A DNA stretch of 64,000 nt from Crocodylus rhombifer. Lineage: Eukaryota > Chordata > Crocodylia > Crocodylidae. Both the position numbers and the translations under genes were made by a program. A model generated the notes under the pieces. The model worked only from the letters and a program-made list of their open reading frames with translations. It did not search any database and had not been told where the DNA came from. Position 1 is the first letter of the stretch. Every line of letters starts with the position of its first letter. Of this stretch, positions 49,116-61,633 are shown piece after piece. The stretch lies in contig JAVSML010025154.1 in NCBI GenBank assembly GCA_038503035.1, positions 558,001-622,000 of the forward strand, read 5' to 3'.

Positions 49116-52100
49116 ACAGGGTAGAATTGGGTATGACCAGGGTTTTTTCCACTTTTCCTCTCTTTACTTGCAGTCTCCAGCATTTAAGGTTCACCTGAGC
49201 CTAATACAAGGAAATAACAAGACATGAATTAGTCAAAAAAGGTAGTATCAGGGATGAAAGTTAGGTTTTCAAAGTATTTTCAAAGCCTGTAGAAAGGTTC
49301 TCATAGCCTCTACATTTAATTAGTTTAATTTATTGTGTTGAGGTTTATGCAAACATAAAACCTCAAGATAGGATGTGGCTACAACTATGTAAATTGGCCT
49401 ATCTGCCATTATGTGCTCAGCAGACAGTCAGGGGAAAACTGGCTATGACGCCTTGGTTATCACACACTCTTTATCAAAAGTGCTACAGAATCTTTAGGAT
49501 CTACCCATCTAAAACAGCCAAAAGGTAACCTGGTATAATAGTTTTGCCAAAATCAACACTAATAATAATCCAACAATCTCCTGGGGCTGGGTCCTTCTAA
49601 AATACTGACTAAAGTAATAACATCTATTGCTTTGATGATTAATGAAATTGTGCTTATAGTACCAACAAAGGACACAAATGTTCTTGTGAAGCTTCAGCTG
49701 TATTTTAATATTCTCTATCAACTATTCTGAATCAGCGATTGACATTCTTTAATCAAGCACTGTGTTGACACACTAATCTCAATTCTGCAGCCTACAGGAT
49801 AGGAACCCTGCATTTTGAACTGCTTCACCCTCAGAATTTGCAAATGATCACTGTATATGTTTTAAAAAGCGGGGAGAACAAACCTTGCTCATCTAGGATT
49901 GCCAGTGTAAATGACACGATGCTTTGTATTTTGTCTACTACCTTGAGATGCTTTAGCACACAAGTAACTATGTTACATTATTACTTTGCTTTTAACTGTA
50001 CTAACAAATATAGGACTACATGGTATGTCAGATTTCTACTAAGCCAAGAAAAAGAAACCAACTTGTAATTCATTGATGTATCGGTGACCAGGGTCTGCAG
50101 AAGGCATGGGAAGCATTTCCCTGCAGCTCAACACCTCCTGATCATAGGAGGAGTCAAACTGTTACTGCCCCCATGCCTCCCCCCTCACTGCCTTGCACAG
50201 ACACGGGTCCACCATGCTCTATGAAAGGTGTGGGGTCATATTCTAACTGTTCAATTCCGCGTAGGAACTTGAAGTTGCCAAATGCACTTTCAACAGACTT
50301 GGGTGACCCTGATCTGGGGAAGGTGTGGGGGCATTTCCTTGCCACTTATCTCTTCCTGGGGACAAGGAGAAGCTGAGCCACCACTATCCCCCAGCACCTT
50401 CCCCACCCCTACTGGCTTCAGGCAGGAATGCCTGTTCCCTTGCCCTTTCACCAAGATTTATAACACTGCAAATTTCCTAATAAATTCATGTCACTAGACA
50501 TAAATATCCACCCCTTGCCTTAGAGTCACTCAAGATAGGACTGGGAGCTATATGCATCATCCCTATGTCAGCCTAGGTCCATGGTATTTTCCAGGAAGTG
50601 ATCTGTTACATTAGTTAGCAAACAGAAAGTCACAGTAAAACTCTCACTGACTTTTAAAATGAGGCCAATGTATATTAAGTTCCAACATTTTGATTTTCAG
50701 ATAGTTAAACCAAAAATAACCAACAAAAAACAATTTATTCCATTTTGTTCTGATCACTGACTAGTATTGGACTATCTACCTATCTTAGAGTTTTCCTGTG
50801 AAGCCCATCACCAAAATATGCAATGGTCTGATCCAAACCATATGGAGTTTAATGGAGAAACTCCTACTGACTTCCCTGGGGTTTAGATCAGGATTAAGTG
50901 CTTACTACTGCAGTAAACCACATCTGTTTGTTCTGAACTTGCAATGCATATTCATTTAAAAAAATCTATAGCCCTCAACTGATAACCTTAACCCACAGAT
51001 AAATAGGTAGGTGGTAACTGAACTTTCTGTCCCTTGTTTTAATCTTTTAGGGCTCTGTCTCATACTGGGGTTTTGAAAGGTGCATGCACCAGAGAAATGG
51101 CTCAGGGAGAGACTGGCCCCCTTGGAACCTGACTGCACCTCCAACTTGCTGTTTATGAAATAAATACAAGCACACAGTTGAAGAGAATTCTGTTCTGCTG
51201 GTTCCTTACAAAGGGTGTGCAAGGGGGTGCAGTAGGCTTTTTATGGCACTTACACAGAGGCCAGTCATTATCTGGATGCTTTACAAAACAAGCATGTTTT
51301 GTAGTTCTAGTCTTTTCAGAAAGCAAGTCAAGTAGGATAAGCTTTTCAGGCCAATTATCTAATACCTTCATCTGATGACAGATAAGCTGTGAAAAAGGCC
51401 TTCTTATGAAATTCTTTGATCTTGATATTTTCTTTCAGTGCTGTTTGGAAAGTAAAATGGTCTGGTGAGATAATTCTAAAGACCTCTCATTCAATGGCGT
51501 GACATACATAACAGAAAATCACACCAAGCCCATATAGTATTATTATGAAGAAAAAACAATGGTGTTTAGTATTGCTAGTATTTGTTTATTTTTATTTCTA
51601 TAGGAAAAATATGAATGCTGGCTCCCAATCAGAATAAGGTCACTTGTTTTTAAATCAGCTTAAAACCATACACAAGTGACATTTAATCTGTTTCTATAAG
51701 CCTTTTGTTGCTAACTACCACTACCTGGAAAGATGAACACTCAGACTTCTCACATGCAGGTTACACGCAAAACAAGATCACTTAAACTAAGTAAGCTTTT
51801 AACTAGGAAAAAATATACTTATCCATCTTAAAGAATGATCTGCAAGTATCCAAAGGATAGCCAGGCATCCAAACCAAGCTACTCGAATTCTTCACTATGC
51901 TACCAAACTTAAACACACTGTTCAGTGTACCTGTATAGATATGTACATAAACATAATTCATACAGATGAAGATCATATGAACCCCTGCATCTGTATTTAC
52001 ACATGCACGATTTGTATGGTATGTGCAAACGTAGAGGCAAATACAAAGTATGGGTTATGTATGAGCAGATACAGGTGCCCTTTTTTTTTTTTGCATCCAC

Positions 52101-52599
52101 CATCTTTTGAATATTTGACTTTGTTCACAAAATATACAAAACCATTTAATGCTCCATTGTTCCATGGAATTTTAAATAAATACTACTACTAAGATCACCT
52201 AGAACCCATCAATCTCAAAACAACTCTACAAGAGTAGTATAAGAATCATAAAACAAAGTGCTCTTATAGGAAATTTAGCCTTCTAGATGCATATAAAATG
52301 TATGCCAATGTCTTTTTTATCACTAAGACTTTGCTATGGAAGCTGCCCTTGCAGCATGGCCTTTTTAGAAGACTTTAATCTCAAGTCCGAGCACATTAGT
52401 CTGAAATGGATCCTGTGCAAAAAAAAGCTACATCTAATTTCTTTCCCAACCATTATCCACATCTGCAGATAAACCACTAAGAAAAAGGTTTTAACAAACC
52501 AACTACAGCAACAAAAATAAGAAGTCCTGAGAACTACTAGTAGTTTTCTTGGTGAAGTACTGAAGTCCTGCAGTGATGAAGAACTTCTCAAGTGTAAAC
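49116..52599. other. Intronic DNA, nothing recognised
   Basis: AT-rich sequence with scattered small frames that resemble no family. Confidence 0.5.
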
Positions 52600-53056
52600 C
52601 TGCTACCGTATCTGTGTTGTATGTGGAAACCCCTGTGGGGCTTATCTGCATAGCCCCACTAGTATTCAGGGTTGCATTGCTGAGAACTGTGTTCCTTATC
52701 TGCGTATCCCTATTGGCAAAAACCCTTTCTTCTCTGTCCTGGGTAATATTCTTTGGTTCCCAGGTTTGCAGAGTCATTCTGCTTCCTCTGCTTTCAGGAG
52801 CCCTCCTCCCCTGCTGCAGAGACCTCCTCTCCTCAGGCTCTCATGGTGCTCATTCTATGCAGTTCTATGTGGTTGCCTTGGCCTCAGGAAAGAAAACTAC
52901 TGAAGGAAGGGTTTCTATACCCTTGGCTCCAAAATGCTGCAGCCAAGAAGTATACCCTTTTATTCTGCCTAACACTTCACTGCTTTGAAATGGTTTATGG
53001 CTTATATGGAAGGGCTAGCAACTTCTGTGGATCAAGACCAGAGGTATTTTGGAATA
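52600..53056. other. Unclassified moderately GC-rich stretch
   Basis: Open frames exist at 52614-52988 and 52753-53109 but carry no recognisable domain, and the region has no splice-flanked segment. It may be an old repeat. Confidence 0.3.
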
Positions 53057-53057
53057 A

Positions 53058-53092
53058 GAACAACAACAACAACAACAATAATAATAAAAAAA
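53058..53092. repeat. Microsatellite (aac)n(aat)n
   Basis: A run of aac units passes directly into aat units and then an A-run. Confidence 0.9.
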
Positions 53093-53279
53093 CATGTACA
53101 TACAAATAAACCAATACCTAAAAATTGGTTAGTACCATTCGTATCATATGTTGCATCATAAAGATTATTCACCTAGTTAACATAAGCATATGACACTAAT
53201 GCCAATTTATTTGTTGGGAAAGCAAAAATGTATTCCTCTTAAAATAACCTCTTTACTATCTGGGCTTGTAACAGCACTG

Positions 53280-54601
53280 TGCTGTGCCTGCCACTTTCAG
53301 GGGAGAAGCTGCCTAATAGGCAGCTTCTAGGTGGTGTGGGGCTGATTGGAGGCTGACCAGAATAGGGCCAGGCTGGGGCTAGCGGGGCTATGAGGGGTTG
53401 CAGCCACCTGAAAATTCACTGTAGCCCCCCCAACCCTCTCCCAGTGCTGCCGCCACCCAGCCCAACCGCAGTGTGGCCTCAGCTTTCTCCGGGAACTGTC
53501 TGGGACCACCTTCCAGCCCCAGCCCACAATGGCACCCTGCCCTCCCCCTTGCAGATCCAGGGCATGCAGGCCCCCATGTCCTTGGGGGGCAGGGAGAAGG
53601 GGCTGGAAGGTAATGCTGAGCTGCTTCCAGTGGAGGCTGGGGCCATGCTGTAGTTGGGCCAGGTGATGTCACCACTGGGAGAGGGTTGGGGGGGCTACAG
53701 TGAATTTTTAGGTGGCTGCAGCCCCCCATAGCCCTGCTCCCAGCACCACTACCACCTGGCTTCATAGTGCAGCCCCAGCCTCTGCTGGGAACACCCCAGC
53801 CCCAACCTACAGCGGCATCCCACCTTGCTCCACCCCACAGAATTCTAGGGACCCTGTGTCTTCCTGGGCTGCATGCCCCCCTTCCCCACACCCCCCTGGA
53901 CAAACCACTCAATACTCCACCCTGGCCCACCTTGGCTGTGCAGAGCCTGCCCCTGCTCCAGCCCCACTCCCACTCCCTCGCACCGCTGCTGCAGCCACCC
54001 ATGTTGACCCACATTTGGAGGGGGGGCATGTGCCTCCCTGATCTGTGTGCAGTGGAGGCAGCTCCCTCTGCAGGCTGGGCTTTATACCCCAAGCCTTGCT
54101 GCAGCTGGCCTGGGAGCAACCCAACGCCACATGTGTCTGGCCAATGGGCAGGCAGGGGACAAGGCTCAGCCCAGGGTGGGATACACATGGTGTTAGAACA
54201 TTCCTGGGCTAGCTGCAGTGGGGCTCAGGGCACAAAGCTCAACCCACAGCAGGAGCCACCTCTGCCAAGCACAGATGGAGGCCACTTGCCCCTCAGGGCC
54301 TCCACTGGGGTGGACACAGTGGTGGGAGCCCCACCCTGTCCCTGGATGAGCCATCCAGGCTCAATCCTCCCACCACCCACCAGGCTGGAGCCCAACTCAC
54401 CAGGCTGGTCCTGCACTCTGTCTCTCACCATGGGGGCCTCTATCTGGCCCCCTCCCTTTCCCTTCCCCTGCTGACTGACCTGCTGGGCTGGGGGGCCATG
54501 CACATGTGCTCAGGTCCCCCAGCCTCAGGGTCCCCCAAGATCAACTGCAAGAGGCTCTGGGATCCACCAGTCAATCCCAATCGACCAGTTGGTGACCACT
54601 G
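53280..54601 (-). mobile_element. GC-rich hAT-like element with internal inverted repeat
   Basis: The right boundary, read on the minus strand, is cagtggtcaccaactggtcg and then a gattgggattgactggtgga block, the start of a hAT family known from sauropsid genomes. The other boundary is uncertain (around 53280). A near-perfect inverted repeat lies inside: arms 53370-53446 and 53673-53752. All long frames here (such as 53388-54188 minus and 53767-54474 plus) overlap on both strands and are compositional. Confidence 0.55.
53370..53752. repeat. Near-perfect inverted repeat, about 75-bp arms
   Basis: tgcagccacctgaaaattca, ctgtagcccccccaaccctc and tcccagtg in the left arm return reversed in the right arm with only a few changes. 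The loop is about 225 bp. Confidence 0.88.
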
Positions 54602-56335
54602 CTCTAAAGCCCATGGGCAGCCTCCCTCACTTAATCTCAATAACAACAAGTCATGATGGGTACTTTGCATCAGTCTTTCATCAGTCCCATGGGACGCCCA
54701 TGCCTGCTATGGGACAGGGAGATCCGGGTGATGGGGATCCCCTACCCTCCATAAATGCTGACCTCGTGAAGGAACACCTTGAGAAGTTGGATACCTTCAA
54801 GTCAGCCGGCCCTGACAATCTGCAGGGTACTCAAGGAGCTGGCGAGCATCATAGCCCAGCCCCTGGCACGGATCTTTGAAAACTCCTGGCGCTCTGGTGT
54901 AGTGCCCGAAGACTGGAAGAAGGCCAATGTGGTGCCGATCTTCACGAAAGGGAGGAGAGTGGATCCGGCTAACTACAGGCCCATTAGCCTGACTTCTATC
55001 CTGGGGAAGATCTTAGAAAAAGTTTATTAAGGAGGCCATCCTTGAGGGACTGGCCCAGGCTAACATTCTAAGGGATAGCCAGCACGGGTTTGTTGTGGGT
55101 AGGTCTTGTTTGACCAATCTCATTTCCTTCTATGACCAGGTGACCTATCACCTGGACAAGGGAGAAGAGATTGATGTCATATATCTTGACTTCAAAAAAG
55201 CCTTTGATCTGGTATCCCGTGATCACCTCTTGGCCAGACTGCCCAGTTGTGGCCTTGGCTCCACCATCATCCGCTGGCTGGGAAATTGGCTCCGTGGTCG
55301 GACCCAGAGGGTTGTAATTGATGGCAGTCACTCATCGTGGTGCCCTGTGACCAGTGGGGTCCCTCAAGGCTCTGTCCTGGGACCCATACTGTTCAACATC
55401 TTCATTAATGATGTGGACATTGGAGTCAGGAGTGGACTGACCAAGTTCGCCGATGACACCAAACTTTGGGGCAAAGCATCCAGGCCAGAAGATAGGCGGG
55501 TGATCCAGGCTGACCTGGACAAGCTCAGCAAATGGGCAGACGAGAACCTGATGGTGTTTAACACCAAAAAATGCAAGGTTCTCCACCTTGGGAGGAAAAA
55601 CCTGCAGCATCCTTATAGGCTCAGCAGTGCTACGTTGGATAGCACTACAGAAGAAAGAGACTTGGGGGTTGTCATCAACCACAAGATGAACATGAGCCTG
55701 CAATGCGATGCTGTGGCTAGTGAAGGAACCAAAACGCTGGCTTGCATCCATAGATGCTTCTTGAGCAAATCCCGGGACGTCATTCTCCCCTTGTACTCGG
55801 CCTTGGTGAGGCCACAGCTGGAGTACTGCGTCCAGTTTTGGGCTCCACAATTCAAAAAGGATGTGGAGAAGCTTGAGAGAGTCCAGAGGAGAGCCACGCG
55901 CATGATCAGAGGTCAGGAAAACAGATCTTACGATGACAGGCAGAGAGCCATGAGACTCTTTAGCCTGGAAAAGCGTAGGCTCAGGGGTGATCTGATGGCC
56001 ACCTATAAGTTTATCGGGGTGACCACCAGGATGTGGGAGAACGTTTGTTCACCAGAGCGCCCCAAGGGATGACGAGGTCGAACGGTCACAAACTCCTGCA
56101 AGACCGTTTCAGGCTGGACATAAGGAAGAATTTCTTTACTGTCCGAGCCCCCAAGGTCTGGAACAGTCTTCCAGCGGAGGTGGTTCAAGCACCTACACTG
56201 AACACCTTCAAGAGTAAATTGGATGCTTATCTTGCTGGGATCCTATGACCCCAGCTGACTTTGGGCAGGGGGCTGGACTCGATGATCTCCCGAGGTCCCT
56301 TCCAGCCCTAATGTCTATGAAATCTATGGAAAGCA
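54602..56335 (+). mobile_element. CR1 LINE (subfamily A), almost complete RT to 3' end
   Basis: This is the best preserved CR1 in the window. It enters upstream of the RT (FASVFHQSHGTPMPAMGQGD near 54670) and reads KKANVVPIFTKGRRVDPANY and RPISLTSILGKILEK. A one-base shift near 55025 changes frame. From 55095 an uninterrupted 325-residue frame carries LDFKKAFD (residues 31-38), SGVPQGSVLGP (87-97) and the intact catalytic FADD (118-121). It continues with DHKMN-type NHKMNMSLQC and RPQLEYCVQFWAPQF. A second shift near 56010 leads into the C-terminal frame 56033-56248, ending LAGIL. The 3' tail has the ggctggactcgatgatctcc box. The two frameshifts and the 5' truncation make it inactive, but it is clearly younger than the copy at 22827, where FADD is lost. 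Confidence 0.95.
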
Positions 56336-56579
56336 GCTAAGGGAGGGTAACATAGAGACAGAATTAAGCAGGTGCCATACAGGCACCAGGGGGCTTCACA
56401 GCTATCCTGTGGCTCGAACCTGACATAAGGCTTTATAAAAATTACTTTTAAGAATGTATGTGTACCTTAGAGAATTGTATCCTATTTGGAACAGTGTGTA
56501 CATCTACTTAATATAAACGTCTCATACTGAGCTCTACTCCAGAAAAAATTTTCAAAGATACTCATTGATGCTTTTTATT

Positions 56580-57279
56580 TAGGGGCATTTGTACACAACA
56601 CAGGGGTTTAATTTTCCCTAAACTGAAGTGGTGGTTTTTTTAAAGCACTGCTTCAATTTAGGGTGAAGTAAACCCCCCGTGTCATGTACACCCATGTTTA
56701 CCCGATCCTTACCTGCCTCTCCATCGAGCTGCTGGCAGGCAGAGCGGTTCTTGAGCTGTGGTGGGGGACTGGTGCTTCCCTCCGTGGCAGTGGCAGGCCC
56801 CCACAGGCGGCACCCACCTGCAGGCACTGGGCTCGGACAGTCCCAGGGGCACCACAGCCATGGCGGGAAGCACTGGGCCCCCACACAGCTCAGGCAGGCA
56901 GGCAGGCTCCAGGGAAATAAAAAAAAAAAAAAGATCAGGCTTGCCACTTTTTTTTTTTCTTCCTTCTGTGGAGCCTGCCTTCCTGGGCTGCTGCTGGGCT
57001 GCCTGCACAGCTCCTGAGCCACATGAAGCCCAGTGCTTCCCTCTGTAGCTGTAGGGTAGGAAACTAAAATTCCTTGTAAGTGTTTTACTTTGCAGGGCCC
57101 CAAGTCATTTGATGCGTCCAAATGTCATTTAAGGCACATCACACCGCCAAATGTGCTACAGTAACTGGAATTAATGCATAATACACTGCTGAATGTGCAA
57201 ACAGCAATGCCACTGAAGTGGTACAAAAGGCATTTCACCTTTTTAATCCCGCTTTAATATGTCATTTACAAATGTCCTA
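56580..57279 (+). mobile_element. Non-autonomous DNA element, family A, copy 2
   Basis: The ends are taggggcatttgtacacaac and, inward from the right, taggacatttgtaaatgaca, a good terminal inverted repeat. Sub-terminal parts hold ccctaaactgaagtggtggt facing aagcactgcttcaatttagg, a second inverted pair. The GC-rich centre and its A-run match the copy at 2844-3510. Flanking 8-mers do not agree, so the target duplication is unresolved. No transposase. Confidence 0.68.
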
Positions 57280-59017
57280 TGTTACCAGGCCCTGAGAAGA
57301 GGAGGGATATCATGACAAGGGTTTCTGTTTCCTTCTCAGGAGTAACTATGAATGGAATTTCAGGGAATATTCAAATGAAATGCTTGGGGCTTCTGTCAAT
57401 ATATGACTATATAGCTGCCATTTGTTGAACCTATAATTTTTCTACATGCTATGGGGGCTATTGTTTTCAATTCCATCAAACCACAGTGCACTTAAAACCT
57501 CTTGCTGTAATGTTCTTTATGCTGTTTACCCTTTCCTACTTTTCTAATAGACTTTTAGATCCTTAATGAAAGGAGTTCCAAAATCACTCCTGACCAACTG
57601 AAGCATATGAGATTGACCTTCCCAACATAACAACAAGGAGAACAGTATGCCATTTACCTCCAAGTAGATAGCAAAATAAATATGTAGTCTCAATCTCAAC
57701 TGAAATCTCAGGCCTGATGCTGTAGCCATGATTCATAAGAGTGGGTCATAGACTCCATGGGGGGCACTCACATGACTGAAGTTCACTTCCATAAGCAAGT
57801 AATAAAGGAGGTGGCACTTCATTTTTGCTTTAAGAGCTGAGGGGACACTGGGAAATCTGCATTCCACTCAAAGGACTTAGCTGAGTTAGATCTGTGTCAT
57901 ATAAAATATATTTACTAGCAAAGAAATGGTTTTTCTCCATGTGAAGTAATTCAATAATGTTCCCACGTACTTATAAACAAAGGTCAGCTGGTGACATCAG
58001 TTGGTTCTAGCTTGACAGCACGACAAGAAACTTGTACTGCAGTGTGATCATCTGAATGGAAATTTCACAAGAGATACCGTCATATCAGTTTGCAAACTGT
58101 GCCCTGGGTGCCAGAAATAACTTACATTCAACAATTTACTTGAACACTATGTTCTGAGTAATAAAAAAATTACATTTCTGGATGATCAGTATTCTGTTCT
58201 GGACTTGATGAATCCCCTGGAGATGGGACATTAACTTGCAGTAAATTTTTAAGATAACTCCATGTCGGTCTTAGTTAACATAAAAATATCTTTTAAAAAA
58301 TGGAGATTATTTTATAGTCTTTACCAATCAAATGCTCTTCTTCTGGGACCTCAACTGTACTAAAACTAAAATAAATATGACAGCAAAGAAGAAAAAAATA
58401 GAAAAGATATGATACGGTTACAGAGGAAGTTTGTAAAGTCCTCCCCCCAGTTCTTATTGTTATTGTTACATCTCATCCTTTCACCTCCACCCAAACCCTC
58501 ACACAATTGCTATTTTCTTCCCCTGGTCTAGGATATCGATTCACAGCAGCACTCAGGGGAGCAAGCAAGGTTAACAATGACAGGAGCACCAGCACAGCAA
58601 ATTCTTTTCTTTTCTAAATGTTCAGCAGGGCTCATTTCCTCTAGCATGAGTGCAGGTCTCTGTACAATATACGCATGAACTAAACAAAACACATTCAGGC
58701 CTCAAGAAGGGAACTACTGTTTGTCAGTGGTTTTGCAATGGTACCTGGAGACTTCAAACAGAAATCAGGATCCCGCTCTGCCAGGTACTGTCTGTGAGAA
58801 AAGGCAATGCTTGTCAAGAGAAACTTGTAATCTAAATACAAGAAAAAGAGGTAGATACAGTATATAGATGGAAACAGTGGGATAACTCCAGTTCATATAG
58901 AAAGAATGCTTGCAGCACACCAGCTGCCTAACCACTACTGGTATGCCACAAACTCTGATGAGTAAAGGTACACTGGCTCAGGTACCACTGCAGTTCAGGT
59001 AGGCATGCAGTGCCTTC
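57280..59017. other. Intronic DNA, nothing recognised
   Basis: AT-rich, no supported feature. Confidence 0.45.
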
Positions 59018-59025
59018 TCCTAATC

Positions 59026-60207
59026 CAGGGATGAGCAATTATTTTGGCTGGAGGGCCAGTTAATGAGTTTTGGTGAGCTTTCAAGGGCTGCACACACAAA
59101 ATCTTGCAGAAGATACCGCTGTAACAAATTATAGACAAAATACAAATCATATGCCACAAATCAAACATCTACTATAATATATTTTAATTTTATGTCAAAA
59201 ATATTTTTTGTCCTGATGTATATTTTTGGGGGTAGTGTATACAGAAGCAATTGTATAATAGGGCAAAATAAAGTCTTACTGTTGTATATTGTGTGTGTAG
59301 AGGAGTGGGGAGGATGGGGGTCTGTCAGGAGTGAGGTGTGGAGGGGACATGCACATGTGTGTGCAGGGGAGGGGGTTGCCCACGTTAGGTCCTGAGAGCT
59401 GGCTGGGGGTGGGGGTTGGAGTGGACAGGAAGTATGTGCAGCAGATCTCACCTAGGCGGTATGGTACAGGTAAGGTCCAACCCCCGCCCACCATCCAACC
59501 TGTGGCTGCCCCCATGGTGCTCTGCATGGGGCTGAGCTCCACTGCTCTTGCCCAGGGCAGCCTGCACTGCACTCCTGCCCACATACACCGATGGCGGTGC
59601 CATAGCCCTGGCCCCAGCCAGCGTGCACAGCTTCCGAGCACAGCTGCTCCCACTACTGCCTGAGTATTGCTTGGTTCCCCCCACCTCCAGCAGCTCCTCC
59701 TCCTCCTGTTCCTCCTGTACTGCTCCAGCTGCCTTCCACTCACTCAGCAGCCTGCAGGTGAGCAGAGTGGGTGGAAGATGGCCTGGAATTGGGGATGGAG
59801 CTCCACATGCTGGGGCAGGAGCCACCCAGGTGCAGCTTTCCCCCTACCTGGCTGGACATGTGCTGCCTGGCACACATCCTCACAACCGCTGCTACCACTT
59901 CCCTGTGCTGTCTGCTGCCTAGAGTAGTGCAGCAGGGTCAGGAAGAGGAGGAGTCTCTGGAGGTGGGGGGAGCCAAGTGATACCCGGGCAGTACTGTGCA
60001 CACTGGCTGGTCAGGGCAGTGCTGTTGGCCGGTGCAGGGTGGGTGCTGGTGGAAGAGCAGTGTTGGCTGCCCTGCCATGATTTTCCCCCTCTTCTCAGGC
60101 CCTGGGTGGGACCTGATCCCATGCAGAGCACTATGGGAGCAGCCGTAGGTGGATACAATTGATTGGCAGGCTGGATCTGGCCCACAGGCCATATTTTGCC
60201 CACCCTG
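59026..60207. mobile_element. Fold-back hAT element with 8-bp target duplication
   Basis: The left end is cagggatgagcaattatttt and the right end, inward, cagggtgggcaaaatatggc. Flanks are tcctaatc (59018-59025) and tcctaatt (60208-60215), 7 of 8 identical. The interior is GC-rich with complementary halves: ctctgcatggggc-type sequence near 59520 and its reverse near 60115-60130. The element is related to 47546-48130. Frames on both strands are compositional; no transposase. Confidence 0.83.
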
Positions 60208-60215
60208 TCCTAATT

Positions 60216-61625
60216 TCAAGGCTTTCAGTCACTGTAGCTCCCTTTCAAAAGGGTGCAGAGCATGTTCACCACAAGGGGGAGCCCATTCAGCTGGTCTACT
60301 TACTTTGAAGAGATGAGTGCCTACCTGGGTGTGAGCCTTGCACATTCCTGTGTTCAGGTCAAAGAAGGAGAAAGAAGGGAAGGCTCCTTGTACCTCCTAC
60401 TTACAGCCCCATGATGAAAAAGGAAACATACAACTTATTGCATACTATTTTACACTGCCTTATCTTGCTCTTAGACCTCCCTCTATCTAACATACACTGT
60501 TTAACGAAACAAAGACAAAATGTATTCAGCCTAGATTGAAAATTTCCCAAGAATTATGTAGTTTTTCACGAGAACAACTTCCTAGGAGCCTGAGATCTTC
60601 TGTGTATAAAACTGAAGGTTAGTATGAACAGCAGCTTGCTGGAGGGATTTTTGAAAATGACCATACTTGCATGTAGGAGGCTAAACTTGGATTTTCTCTG
60701 TGCTTCTGTTGGTAAGTTTCTGGAAGTTCCTGCTTTGTTGCCTTAGCTGAGCAGAAACCGGAGGGATGCGGGGAAGGGAACTTCCCTCTCCTCCCACCCC
60801 CGATATGTTCTCTGTTGCATTTGTTTGCACCCAGCCCTACTTTACCCACAAGATCTTATTTCCTGCTTTCACAAGTTGTCATGTAACACAAGAAAAAAGA
60901 GAGAGAGAGGGAGGGAAGGGGAGAGACCAAGAAACAAACACAAAATGGTGTTAAAAGCATTAAAGACCTCAGATAAATAAATCCCATGTTCATCTTACAA
61001 TAACCAAACACAAAAGCATACTAGCAGACCAAGAGATTTATCTACTACTGCAAGGAGTGATATTGAAAGGAGAGATATGGCCAAGTAGATGTGACCAATA
61101 GAAGAGTACAGGACTTGAATTCTAGCCCTGTCTTGCACACACTTCATTTGCAGGCCTAATAGCTCTGCACTGCAAAATTTAGAATACTGCTACTTATATG
61201 ATAGCAGACTTAGTGATGGGTTTGATTCACAGATGCTAAGAAAAACAGCACTCCTAGAGTAGGTTGAATCAACAATGTTTGCACTCCAAAGTGTTTCATC
61301 TGGACGAGAGCATCTAGAACTTGTGGTTGGGGCTCATTTGGGGCATCAGCAGAGGTTGCTGAGACTGGGCTATGTCCTCTCCTCAGTTAGTAACTTCTAT
61401 TTAGGGGCTGTGCTGACCTGCTGTGGCCTCACAATACACTGAAGATAGAAGGTGCCCCATGGACTAAGTATCAGCACTGAACCTCTATTCTGAATTCATT
61501 TCACTCGGAGTGACCAACTTACTATCATTAATGTAATTCAAAGATGTAACATGCTGTGATGAATAATTTATACATGACTGCTACCTCAAAAAATCCCCAA
61601 CAGCATTACTACAACAAAATTAGTG
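60216..61625. other. Intronic DNA, nothing recognised
   Basis: Contains a purine-rich ga stretch at about 60893-60925; no gene or named repeat. Confidence 0.45.
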
Positions 61626-61633
61626 GTATCTTT

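Noticed and set aside
53388..54474. A 266-codon minus frame and a 235-codon plus frame
   Set aside because: Both are compositional frames of a GC-rich fold-back repeat; no protein family resemblance.
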